The notes below the pieces were generated by a model that worked only from the letters and a program-made list of their open reading frames with translations, ran no database searches and was not told where the DNA came from. The position numbers and the translations under genes are program-made. Below, piece after piece: positions 35,889-43,420 of a DNA stretch of 64,000 nt. Each line of letters starts with the position of its first letter. The first letter of the stretch is position 1. The DNA comes from Amycolatopsis acidiphila (GTDB lineage Bacteria > Actinomycetota > Actinomycetes > Mycobacteriales > Pseudonocardiaceae), in the NCBI RefSeq assembly GCF_021391495.1, contig NZ_CP090063.1, forward strand, positions 7,936,001 through 8,000,000. The letters run 5' to 3'.

Positions 35889-36286
35889 CCAAGTACGCCT
35901 AGCCGGACGGCCCCCGGCCGCGCGTCCGGGCGCCGGCCGGCGTGGTCGGGGCGCGGCGCGCGAGGTTCAGGCCGGGTAGGGCGCGCTGAACGGGGGCTTC
36001 CGCAGGGGCGCGCCGTGGAGGCCACCGCCCCGGAGGCGGCTCCCGCAGCCCCCGCACGCCTCACGACGCTGATGCTCCGGCGGTGGCGCTCGTAGACCCC
36101 CGCACGCCCCCGGGAGTCGCGGAGGTAGCGCTCCGGAGGCGGCTCCCGCAGGGGCGCGTCGCGGAAGTCAGCGCTCCGGCAGCAGCTCACGCAGCTCCCG
36201 CACGCCCGCGGGTCGCGGAGGCTAGCGCTCCGGCGGCTCCGGCGGCGGCTCACGCAGCCCCGCACGCCGCGCGGGGGTCGCGGAGG
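35889..36286. other. 398-bp noncoding stretch with degenerate GC-rich repeats
   Basis: No convincing gene: the frames present are arginine-rich and arise from repetition. The left third is GC-rich and featureless. The right part holds a repeat described separately. It is the 3' flank of both the VOC gene and the Pro-rich gene. Confidence 0.6.
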
Positions 36287-36298
36287 CTAGCGCTCCGG
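36117..36298. repeat. Four degenerate copies of a 21-nt GC-rich repeat
   Basis: The core TCGCGGAGGCTAGCGCTCCGG occurs at about 36117-36136 (one base shorter), 36159-36179, 36213-36233 and 36278-36298, separated by related stretches (GCGGCTCACGCAGC..CCGCACGCC). The last copy contains the stop codon of the Pro-rich protein gene, so the array looks like repeated duplication of that gene's 3' end. Confidence 0.7.
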
Positions 36299-36496
36299 CT
36301 GCGGCTCCGGTGGCTCCGGCGGCTGCGGCCATGGCTCCGGCGGCGGCTTCGGCAGGCCCTCGAACTCCGGGCTCTCCCCCGGGTACGGCGTGGGCGTTTC
36401 CCGCGGGTACTGGTCCGGCGCGTTCTCCGGCTTCTTGCGGCGCGGGAACGGCGGCTGCTCCCCAGGGCGTTCCGGCGGCTGGTCGGGCCTCGGCAT
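36287..36496 (-). CDS. Small proline-rich protein cotranscribed with DedA
   Basis: 69 aa, composed mostly of Pro, Glu, Arg and Gln (PPEPWPQPPEPPEPQPER at the end). There is no signal or membrane segment, and it is presumably disordered. Its ATG overlaps the DedA stop by one base (TGATG), which supports real, coupled translation. No family is recognised. The 3' end lies in the repeat array at 36117-36298, so the tail may be variable between strains. Confidence 0.55.
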   Translation of the reverse strand: MPRPDQPPERPGEQPPFPRRKKPENAPDQYPRETPTPYPGESPEFEGLPKPPPEPWPQPPEPPEPQPER

Positions 36497-37188
36497 CAGG
36501 CGGCCTCGCGTAGTTCGGGCCCCGGGTCGGACCGGCCGGTGTCGTCCACCGGGCGGCGCATCTCCTGCCGGTAGCGCACGATGCCGAACACGGTCCCGCC
36601 GATGAAGAACGCCACCGACAGCCACATGACGACCGTCTTCAGCCACGGCAGCGCGTCGAGCAGGCCGGCGCCGTAGTAGCCGAGCAGCACCAGCGTCGGC
36701 ACCCACAGCAACCCGCCGAGGAAGGTGGCCACCAGGAAGCGCCGGGGATCCATCCGGGCCGCGCCCGCGATCAATGGCGCCAGCGTGCGCACCCACGGGA
36801 TCCAGCGTGCGGCGACGACGGCGAAGAAGCCCTTGCGATCCAGGAACGCCCGTGCCCGGTCCAGGTTGCCGCGGTTGAGCACGCGCCCGCCCCGGCGGGC
36901 GATGAACCTGGTGCCGGTGTGTCTGCCGATGTAGTACCCGACCTGGTTGCCGACCACCGCGACCACCAGCGCGGCCAGCGACAGCAGCCAGGCGTTGGCG
37001 TCGGCGCCGTGCGAGGCGAGCACCACCCCGGCGGCGAACAGCAGCGAGTCGCCCGGCAGGAACAGGCCGACGATCAGTGCGCATTCCACGAACACGAAAC
37101 TGAGCACGATCACCCACACCAGCAGCGGGCCGGCGGTGTCCAGCCAGCTCACACCGAGGCCTTCCGAGGCGGCGTAGACGACACTCAC
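36496..37188 (-). CDS. DedA family membrane protein (first copy)
   Basis: 230 aa, GTG start. DedA/SNARE-associated fold: ECALIVGLFLPGDSLLFAAGVV (about 36-57) with the conserved acidic residue and PGDS, GNQVGYYIGRHTG, and F..ARWIPWVRTLAPLIAGAARM with the functionally important arginines. DedA proteins help recycle undecaprenyl phosphate or flip phosphatidylethanolamine and support envelope homeostasis. Followed by the small Pro-rich gene. A second DedA is at 43401-44099. Confidence 0.9.
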   Translation of the reverse strand: MSVVYAASEGLGVSWLDTAGPLLVWVIVLSFVFVECALIVGLFLPGDSLLFAAGVVLASHGADANAWLLSLAALVVAVVGNQVGYYIGRHTGTRFIARRGGRVLNRGNLDRARAFLDRKGFFAVVAARWIPWVRTLAPLIAGAARMDPRRFLVATFLGGLLWVPTLVLLGYYGAGLLDALPWLKTVVMWLSVAFFIGGTVFGIVRYRQEMRRPVDDTGRSDPGPELREAA

Positions 37189-37260
37189 GCCGCGAAGCCT
37201 ACGGGTCGAACGCGAGGCACAGTCATCCGAAGGGTGGATTTGGGGTATCCGTTACCGAAT

Positions 37261-37296
37261 CCCGGGGCAACCGGACCCACGTCCGGCTGCCCCGGG
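37261..37296 (-). terminator. Terminator of the MFS-YceI operon
   Basis: CCCGGGGCA-A-CCGGAC-CCAC-GTCCGG-C-TGCCCCGGG: 15 paired bases with one internal mismatch position, starting 8 nt beyond the YceI stop (minus strand). It separates that operon from the downstream DedA gene. Confidence 0.8.
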
Positions 37297-37303
37297 ACCG
37301 CTG

Positions 37304-38125
37304 TCACATGGGCGGCAGCGACTCACCCTGAACCAGCTCGACGTCGATTTCGATCTTCACCGTGGTGCCGACCGCGGCGACCCCGGCGCGCACCATCGCG
37401 TTGTAGTTGATCGCGAAGTCGTTCCGGTGCAGCTGGGCCTCGGCGTGGAAAGCGGCACGGACGCCGCCCCACGGGTCGGGACCCCAGCCGCCGTAGGACA
37501 GGTCGAGCTCGACCGCCCGCCGCTCGCCGTGCAACGTCAGCTCGCCCAGCAGCGTCCACTTGTCCGCGCTGCGCTGGCGCAGACCGGTGCTCTCGAACGC
37601 GATCGTCGGGAAGGCGTCGACGTCCAGGAATTCCGGCGAGCGCAGGTGGTCGTCCCGCATCTTGATGCCGCTGTCGAGGCTCGCCGCCTTGATCTCGGCG
37701 TGCACGGTGGACTGCTCGGGGGGCCTGCGGACGGTGATCCGGCCACTGACGTCGCTGAACCGGGCCCGGATGCTGGCGATGCCCAGGTGCCGGGCCGTGG
37801 CCACGACCGTCGAGTGCATCGGGTCGATCGTCCACGGCCCCGGCGGTGGCAGCTCGACCGAGCCGGCCGCCGGCTGCAGCGGGATCTCCCCGAGCGAACC
37901 GGTGCCGTCCGAGCCGATCTGCGCTGTGCGGGCCACCGGGTTGTACCCGGCCGCGGTGAGCACGGCGGTGTAGACGCCAGGGGGCAGCGGCGAGGTGTCC
38001 ACCGCCCCCTTCGCGTCGGAGACCGCGCGGGCCACCTGCTGGCCGGTCATGTCGGTCACGGTCAGGACCGTGCCCTCGACCGCCCAGCCCTCGGCCGTCT
38101 GGATCTGCGCGTGCAACCCACTCAT
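37304..38125 (-). CDS. YceI family protein with N-terminal carboxypeptidase-regulatory-like domain
   Basis: 273 aa. Residues ~1-90 form a beta-sandwich of the carboxypeptidase-regulatory type (GTVLTVTDMTGQQVARAVSDAKGAVDTSPLPPGVYTAVLTAAGYN). Residues ~95-270 are a YceI lipocalin-like domain (PGPWTIDPMHSTVVATARHLGIASIRARFSDVSGRI, LRSPEFLDVDAFPTIAFEST, VELDLSYGGWG), which binds isoprenoid or amide lipids. No signal peptide is visible. It overlaps the transporter gene by 4 nt, and both proteins carry the same sandwich domain, so they likely act together. Confidence 0.88.
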   Translation of the reverse strand: MSGLHAQIQTAEGWAVEGTVLTVTDMTGQQVARAVSDAKGAVDTSPLPPGVYTAVLTAAGYNPVARTAQIGSDGTGSLGEIPLQPAAGSVELPPPGPWTIDPMHSTVVATARHLGIASIRARFSDVSGRITVRRPPEQSTVHAEIKAASLDSGIKMRDDHLRSPEFLDVDAFPTIAFESTGLRQRSADKWTLLGELTLHGERRAVELDLSYGGWGPDPWGGVRAAFHAEAQLHRNDFAINYNAMVRAGVAAVGTTVKIEIDVELVQGESLPPM

Positions 38126-40755
38126 GCCTGCTCGCCACCGAACTCGTCGATCACCTGCTCGTAACCGAGCCGGACGTCGTGCGTGGCCTCCCCGCCCAGC
38201 AGGTTGACCTGGCTCGTGGCCGGGGGGTACCCACTCGCGACCACGGTGTAGTCGCCCTCGGGCAGATCGCTCACCACGTACTTGCCCTCGGCGTCCGTCC
38301 TGGCGACCGCCGCCACGTTGCCGTCGGTGTCGAGCACCGTGATGCGGGCGTCGGGGACCACGCGGTCACCGTCCGTGCGGGCGGTGCCGGCGAGCACGAC
38401 CGCCGACGACAGCTCCAGGTCGTGCCGCAGCACGCCGCTGTCGGGCACGGTCAGCATCTCCGCGACCGGGCGCATCCGCTCGGCACTCGCGACCAGGGTG
38501 TACACGCCCGCGCCGACCCCGTGGAAGGTGTACACACCCTCCGCGGTCGTGATCGACGCGCCGGTGACCTCGCCGCGCGAGTCGGTCAGGGTGACCGTCG
38601 CGCCGGGGAACGGTGTGCCCCGGCCGGCGACCCGGACGACACCGCTCAGCTCACCCGAGCCGATCAGCGTGAGGTCCAGCCGCGCCGGGCCCTGCCCGAC
38701 CACCACGCTGGAGGCCTGCGGCTGGTGACCGCCGGCCGACACGATCAGCACGTACGTACCCGCGCCGGGCGCGTTGATGGTGTACCCACCGTCACCGCCC
38801 GCGGTGCCCCGCGCGACCTGACGGCCACGCTGGTCGATCAGCGTCAACGCCGCACCGAGCACCGAGGAGCCGTCCTGCCTGCGGATGTGCCCGCTGATCG
38901 GCTGGCCGTCGGTGTCGATCGAGCTGCTCATCCCGGCCGTCGCGGTGGCGAACGGCGCGGTCTGCGCGGCGAGCTCGTACCTGCCGTGCCCGTTGGTCTC
39001 GCCCGGCGCCGAGTGCCGGCCACCGACGAGCACTGGTTCACGGTCCTGGGCGTCGAGCGCCGCGTTCGCGTCGATCCAGGTGTCCGCCTCCATCGCGGCG
39101 GCGGCCGGCGCCTGCGCGGCGCTGTCGTTCAGCAGCGCCTCGCCGCCCTCGACCGGCGCGGCCGGGGCCGCCGCCGGGCCGCCGCTGCTCAGCGGGATCT
39201 CCCGCATGAACAACAGCACGATGCAAGCCAGCACCGCGAAGGCGGCGGCGACGTAGAACACGCCGTGCATCGAGTTGGTGAAACCGGTCAGGATCGGGTC
39301 CTTGAGCGCCGGCGGCAGGTTCTGCAGCCCGGCGGTGTTCGACTGCAGCTGGGTGAGCTGGCTCGCGTCGAACTGCGGGGGCAGCTTGCCGCCGAAGGCG
39401 TCGGCGATCCTGCTCGGCAGCAGGTTGAACAGGATCGTCAGGAACACCGCGACACCCAGCGTGCCGCCCATCTGCCGGAAGAACGTGGCGGACGCGGTCG
39501 ACACACCCATGTCCTTGCGCGGGCCGGCGTTCTGCGCCGCGATGATCAGCGTCTGCATACAGCCACCGAGGCCGAGGCCGATGACCAGCGCGTACGCCAG
39601 CGGCTGCCACAGCGGGCTGTCGAAGTGCACCTGCGCGTAGAGCACCGCGCCGAGCGCGATGACCGCCGTGCCGACGATCGGCAGGAACTTGTAGCGACCC
39701 GTCTTGGCGGTGACCCGGCCCGAGATCTGCGACCCGGTCATGATGCCCAGCACCAGCGGCAGCATCAGCAGACCCGCCTCGGTGGGCGAGTAGCCGCGGA
39801 CGACCTGGAAGTACTGCGGAACCATGGTGATCCCGCCGAACATCGCGATACCCACGATCGTGCCGCCGAGGATGACCACGCTGAAGGTGGAGTTCTTGAA
39901 CAGCCGCAGCGGGATGAGCGCCGCGTCCTTCATCACGTACTCGACGAAGATGAACAGGACCACGCCGAACGCCGCGACGGCGTAGCAGATCACCGACGTG
40001 GTGGAGCCCCAGCCCCACGTGCGCCCCTGTTCGGCGACCAGCAGCAACGGCACGACCGCCACGGCCAGGGCGAGTGCGCCGAACCAGTCGATGCGTTGTG
40101 GTTGCCTCCGGTGCGGGATGTTGAGCACCTTGGCGACGACGAACAGCGCGGCGATGCCGATCGGCACGTTGATCAGGAACACCCAGCGCCAGCCGTGCAG
40201 CCCGCCCAGGGTGTCGAAGCCGGAGAAGAACCCGCCCAGCACCGGGCCGAGGACGGTCGCCGAACCGAAGACCATCATGAAGTAGCCCTGGTAGCGGACC
40301 CGCTCACGCGGCGGCACGATGTCGCCGATGATCGTCATGGCCAGCGACATCAGACCACCGGCGCCCAGCCCCTGGAAGGCGCGGAACGCGGCCAGCTCGT
40401 ACATCGAGGTGGCGAACGTACAGGCCGCCGAGCCGATGACGAACAGGGCGATCGCGGTCAGGTAGAACGGCTTGCGCCCGTAGATGTCGGAGAGCTTGCC
40501 GTACAGCGGCGTCGCGATGGTCGCCGTGATCAGGTACGCCGTGGTGGCCCACGCCTGCTCGCTGAACCCGTTCAGGTCGTTGGCGATCTTGACGATCGCG
40601 ACGCTGACGATGTTCTGGTCGAGCGCGGCGAGGAACATGCCCAGCAGCAGGCCGCTGAGCACGGTCATGATCTGGCGATGGCTGAGCCGTGGCGGCTCGT
40701 ACGCGGGCGCGGTTCCCCCTGCCGGTGCCGCGGGTTGTCGGGTGGAACTCGTCAT
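38122..40755 (-). CDS. DHA2 (14-TM) MFS transporter fused to three beta-sandwich domains
   Basis: 877 aa; a plain DHA2 pump is about 500 aa. Residues ~28-545 hold 14 helices with DQNIVSVAIVKI (motif D1), GKLSDIYGRKPFY (motif A) and GSATVLGPVLGGFFSG (motif C of drug/H+ antiporters). A Pro/Ala-rich linker (~550-615) follows, then three carboxypeptidase-regulatory-like domains at about 620-702, 703-784 and 785-865, each with a TxxDGxYxxxxLxxGxYxLxxSAxGxxP-like pattern. It overlaps the MarR gene by 4 nt and the YceI gene by 4 nt, forming a MarR-pump-YceI operon. Substrate probably hydrophobic. Confidence 0.88.
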   Translation of the reverse strand: MTSSTRQPAAPAGGTAPAYEPPRLSHRQIMTVLSGLLLGMFLAALDQNIVSVAIVKIANDLNGFSEQAWATTAYLITATIATPLYGKLSDIYGRKPFYLTAIALFVIGSAACTFATSMYELAAFRAFQGLGAGGLMSLAMTIIGDIVPPRERVRYQGYFMMVFGSATVLGPVLGGFFSGFDTLGGLHGWRWVFLINVPIGIAALFVVAKVLNIPHRRQPQRIDWFGALALAVAVVPLLLVAEQGRTWGWGSTTSVICYAVAAFGVVLFIFVEYVMKDAALIPLRLFKNSTFSVVILGGTIVGIAMFGGITMVPQYFQVVRGYSPTEAGLLMLPLVLGIMTGSQISGRVTAKTGRYKFLPIVGTAVIALGAVLYAQVHFDSPLWQPLAYALVIGLGLGGCMQTLIIAAQNAGPRKDMGVSTASATFFRQMGGTLGVAVFLTILFNLLPSRIADAFGGKLPPQFDASQLTQLQSNTAGLQNLPPALKDPILTGFTNSMHGVFYVAAAFAVLACIVLLFMREIPLSSGGPAAAPAAPVEGGEALLNDSAAQAPAAAAMEADTWIDANAALDAQDREPVLVGGRHSAPGETNGHGRYELAAQTAPFATATAGMSSSIDTDGQPISGHIRRQDGSSVLGAALTLIDQRGRQVARGTAGGDGGYTINAPGAGTYVLIVSAGGHQPQASSVVVGQGPARLDLTLIGSGELSGVVRVAGRGTPFPGATVTLTDSRGEVTGASITTAEGVYTFHGVGAGVYTLVASAERMRPVAEMLTVPDSGVLRHDLELSSAVVLAGTARTDGDRVVPDARITVLDTDGNVAAVARTDAEGKYVVSDLPEGDYTVVASGYPPATSQVNLLGGEATHDVRLGYEQVIDEFGGEQA

Positions 40756-41282
40756 GCGTCAGCCCCCTTTGTCTGAGCCGATCCCTGCTCGGCCACGTGC
40801 GGAATGCTTGTCTCGATGCCGGCATTGAGCCGGTCCAAGAGCTCGTTCAAGGTCTGCCGGTCCTCCTCCGGCCAGTCGGCCAGCACTTCGGCCAGCCAGT
40901 GGTTGCGTTGTTTGCGGTTCTCCTCGAAGACCCGCAACCCCTCGGCGGTGGGCGCCAGCAGGCAGGCCCGCCCGTCCTCCGGGTCGGCCTGGCGCTCGAC
41001 CAGGCCGTGCTGGACGAGCGAGCTGCTCTGCCTGCTGATCGTGGAGATCTCGGCGTGCAGCGTCTCGGCCAGCTTGCTGGTGCGCTGCGGCCCGTCGTGG
41101 ATCAGGTGGAACAGAATCGCGTACGCGGCTCGTTCGATGCCGTCCGGACCCTGCTTCGCCACCTGCGACTTGGCCTTGTTGATCAGGCGTACGAAGCGGA
41201 CCAGCTGCACCCCGAGCTCGTCCGCGACGTCGAGCTCGGCAGCCGTGAAGGCTGCTTCCTGCGTGGCAGGCGCCATGGTCAT
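40752..41282 (-). CDS. MarR family repressor of the MFS-YceI operon
   Basis: 176 aa from ATG 41282 (GAAGAGAG upstream); a TTG start at 41315 is possible but would lie inside the operator. The winged helix (about 60-125) has YAILFHLIHDGPQRTSKLAETLHAEISTISRQSSSLVQHGLVERQADPEDGRACLLAPTAEG with the DGR wing. It is cotranscribed with the pump (4-nt overlap), so pump substrate probably relieves repression. Operators with AGTTGC half-sites lie just upstream. Confidence 0.9.
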   Translation of the reverse strand: MTMAPATQEAAFTAAELDVADELGVQLVRFVRLINKAKSQVAKQGPDGIERAAYAILFHLIHDGPQRTSKLAETLHAEISTISRQSSSLVQHGLVERQADPEDGRACLLAPTAEGLRVFEENRKQRNHWLAEVLADWPEEDRQTLNELLDRLNAGIETSIPHVAEQGSAQTKGADA

Positions 41283-41311
41283 CACTCTCTTCACGCGCTT
41301 AATTGGCCGTT

Positions 41312-41323
41312 GCAACTAGTTGC
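41312..41323. promoter_or_regulatory. MarR operator, proximal
   Basis: GCAACTAGTTGC, a perfect 12-bp palindrome 30 bp upstream of the MarR start codon. It shares CAACTA/TAGTTG half-sites with the MarR gene at 18350. Confidence 0.65.
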
Positions 41324-41395
41324 CCTAAGCAAGGATGCACCCGAACTGGTTGGTTGCGCCAGTCAAATAACTCGCCATGTGTCGTAAAACACTTT

Positions 41396-41412
41396 AGTTG
41401 CCCAAGGCAACT
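41396..41412. promoter_or_regulatory. MarR operator, distal
   Basis: AGTTGCC-CAA-GGCAACT, a perfect 7-bp-arm inverted repeat in the region between the divergent MarR and F420-enzyme genes. It may control both directions. Confidence 0.65.
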
Positions 41413-41500
41413 GAATTACTCTGGGGTGATCTGTCCGGTTCGCCCCGAGCAGCCACTAAGCATGTCCCCAACGGTAGCGCCGGGGTACGACAATCTCGGT

Positions 41501-41926
41501 ATGACCGATGACGCAGCCCTCTTGAAGCTCCTCGCCGACCGCCCCTACGGGGTCCTGGCGACCATCCGGCGCGACGGACGGCCACAACTCTCCAATGTGA
41601 CCCATTTCTACGAGGCCGAAACCAACAAGATCCTCGTGTCGATCACCGATGGCCGGGCGAAGACACGAAACCTGCGCCGCGACCCCCGCGCGACCTACCA
41701 CGTCACGACGCCCGACGGCTGGTCCTACGCCGTCGCGGAGGGCACCGCCGAGCTGTCGGCCGTCGCGCAGGACCCGCACGACCAGGCCGTCGAGGAGCTC
41801 ATCGACCTCTACCGCAAGGTCGGCGGGGAGCACCCGGACTGGGACGAGTACCGCGCGGCGATGGTCGCCGACCGGCGGCTCGTACTGCGGATACCTGTCG
41901 AACGGGTCATCGGATCGGTGCGGTGA
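41501..41926 (+). CDS. PPOX-class F420-dependent oxidoreductase
   Basis: 141 aa from ATG 41501; an in-frame ATG at 41462 would add 13 residues. Split-barrel flavin/F420-binding fold: LLKLLADRPYGVLATIRRDGRPQLSNVTHFYE (near the N-terminus), ILVSITDGRAKTRNLRRDPRATYHV (deazaflavin phosphate site with K/R), and the C-terminal RRLVLRIPVERVIG. Such enzymes reduce diverse substrates with F420H2. It is divergent from the MarR gene across the paired operators. Substrate unknown. Confidence 0.85.
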   Translation: MTDDAALLKLLADRPYGVLATIRRDGRPQLSNVTHFYEAETNKILVSITDGRAKTRNLRRDPRATYHVTTPDGWSYAVAEGTAELSAVAQDPHDQAVEELIDLYRKVGGEHPDWDEYRAAMVADRRLVLRIPVERVIGSVR

Positions 41927-41951
41927 CGAATTCGGAAAACTTCTTCCGCAC

Positions 41952-41981
41952 TGTGGATAAATCCATCTTAGGTCTTACGAT
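41952..41981 (+). promoter_or_regulatory. Probable leaderless promoter of the GlcD-type gene, with a DnaA-box match
   Basis: TACGAT (41976-41981) ends 6 nt before the ATG at 41988, the spacing expected for a leaderless transcript. The -35 position (about 41953-41958) falls inside TGTGGATAA (41952-41960), an exact consensus DnaA box on the minus strand. The DnaA match could be chance. Confidence 0.45.
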
Positions 41982-41987
41982 GTGTCT

Positions 41988-43379
41988 ATGGGCAACGACG
42001 CACTGCTGACAAAGCTCCGGGAAGCACTCGGGAAGGACGCTGTCCTCACCGACACCGACGTCACTGACAGCTACTCACGCGACATGATGCCCCTCGCTCC
42101 GTCCGGACGGCCGCTGGCGGTGGTGCTGCCCTCGGACGTGGAAGGGGTCCAGGCGGTGGTGCGGGCCTGTGCGGAGGCGAACGTCCCGATCGTGCCGCGC
42201 GGCGCCGGCAGCGGGCTGTCCGGCGCCGCGAACGCGATCGACGGTTGCGTGATCCTGGTGATGACCAAGTTCGACCAGGTGCTCGAGGTCGACTCCGGCA
42301 ACCGGCTCGCCGTCGTGCAGCCGGGTGTGGTCAACCTCGACTTCCGCAACACCGTGGAGAAGCACGGCCTGTTCTATCCGCCCGACCCGTCCAGCTACGA
42401 CTGGTGCACCATCGGTGGCAACCTCTCCACCAACGCCGGTGGCCTGTGCTGCGTGAAGTACGGCGTCACCACCGACTCCGTGCTGGGACTGGAGGTCGTG
42501 CTCGCGGACGGCTCACTGCTCAGGACCGGGCGGCGCACGGTGAAGGGCGTCGCCGGGTACGACCTGACGAAGCTGTTCATCGGCAGCGAGGGCACGCTCG
42601 GCGTCATCACGCAGGCGACGGTCGCGCTCCGCCCGCTGCCGCAGGCCCCGGCCACGCTGGTCGCCGGGTTCGACCACACCGACAAGGCAGGCGAGGCCGT
42701 CGCGCGGGTGGTGCGCGAGGGCCTGGTGCCGTCGCTGATGGAGATCATGGACGCCAGCTCGATCAAGGCGGCCGAGCACTACCTCAACACCGACCTCGGT
42801 GCCGGGTCCGACTGCCAGGCGCTGCTGCTGTGCCAGTCGGACTCCGGCGGCGAGGCGGCGCGCCACGACTTGGCCGCGCTCGAGCAGATCTGCACCGACT
42901 GCGGGGCCACGATGGCCTACGCGACCGACGACCTGGCCGAGGGCAAGATGCTGCTGCAGGCGCGGCGGGTCGTGCTCACCGCGCTGGAGGAGTACGGCGT
43001 CTGGCTGACCGACGACGTGTCGGTGCCGCGCACCCGGATCGCCGAGCTCATCCAGGGCTGCGAGCGGATCGGCCAGGAGGTCGGCCTGCGGATCGCGGTC
43101 GTCGGGCACGCCGGCGACGGCAACATGCACCCAACGATCGTCTACGCGCCCGACTCCGAGGACGAGTTCGCCCGCGCCCGCAAGGCGTTCGACGACATCC
43201 TCGAGCTGGGGCTGTCGCTGGGCGGCACGGTGACCGGCGAGCACGGCGTCGGGAAGATCAAGCGGGAGTGGCTCGAACGCGAGATCGGCCCGGTGGGCAT
43301 CCGCGTGCACCGGCAGATCAAGCAGGCGCTGGACCCGGAGAACCTGTTCAACCCCGGGTCGATGTTCTCGATGAGCTGA
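41988..43379 (+). CDS. FAD-linked oxidase, GlcD/D-lactate dehydrogenase type
   Basis: 463 aa from ATG 41988 (GTG 41982 is in frame but less likely). Type 4 FAD-binding domain (about 30-215): VPRGAGSGLSGAANAIDG, PPDPSSYDWCTIGGNLSTNAGG, FIGSEGTLGVIT. The C-terminal FAD-oxidase domain holds VGHAGDGNMHP and GTVTGEHGVGKIKREWL. It oxidises 2-hydroxy acids such as glycolate or D-lactate, passing electrons to quinone or a partner. No glcE/glcF neighbours are present, so it may be a stand-alone D-lactate/2-hydroxyglutarate-type enzyme. Confidence 0.9.
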   Translation: MGNDALLTKLREALGKDAVLTDTDVTDSYSRDMMPLAPSGRPLAVVLPSDVEGVQAVVRACAEANVPIVPRGAGSGLSGAANAIDGCVILVMTKFDQVLEVDSGNRLAVVQPGVVNLDFRNTVEKHGLFYPPDPSSYDWCTIGGNLSTNAGGLCCVKYGVTTDSVLGLEVVLADGSLLRTGRRTVKGVAGYDLTKLFIGSEGTLGVITQATVALRPLPQAPATLVAGFDHTDKAGEAVARVVREGLVPSLMEIMDASSIKAAEHYLNTDLGAGSDCQALLLCQSDSGGEAARHDLAALEQICTDCGATMAYATDDLAEGKMLLQARRVVLTALEEYGVWLTDDVSVPRTRIAELIQGCERIGQEVGLRIAVVGHAGDGNMHPTIVYAPDSEDEFARARKAFDDILELGLSLGGTVTGEHGVGKIKREWLEREIGPVGIRVHRQIKQALDPENLFNPGSMFSMS

Positions 43380-43391
43380 CTACGGCGGTGG

Positions 43392-43420
43392 TCCCGCGGA
43401 TCAGCGCTCGATCCGCGGGA
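43392..43420. terminator. Bidirectional hairpin between GlcD-type gene and DedA
   Basis: TCCCGCGGATC-AGCGCTC-GATCCGCGGGA: perfect 11-bp stem, 7-nt loop, 12 nt after the GlcD stop. It overlaps the stop and last six codons of the converging DedA gene. Confidence 0.8.

Noticed and set aside
35885..36265. 126-codon minus-strand ORF in the repeat region
   Set aside because: Its Arg/Ser-rich repeated residues simply mirror the DNA repeat; no RBS or conserved start.
36117..36298. CRISPR array
   Set aside because: Only four degenerate copies, irregular spacing, related 'spacers', and no cas genes.
38179..40776. 865-codon plus-strand open frame opposite the MFS fusion
   Set aside because: Composition (runs of Arg, Asp, Gln) is that of an antisense shadow; the minus strand encodes clear membrane helices and domains.
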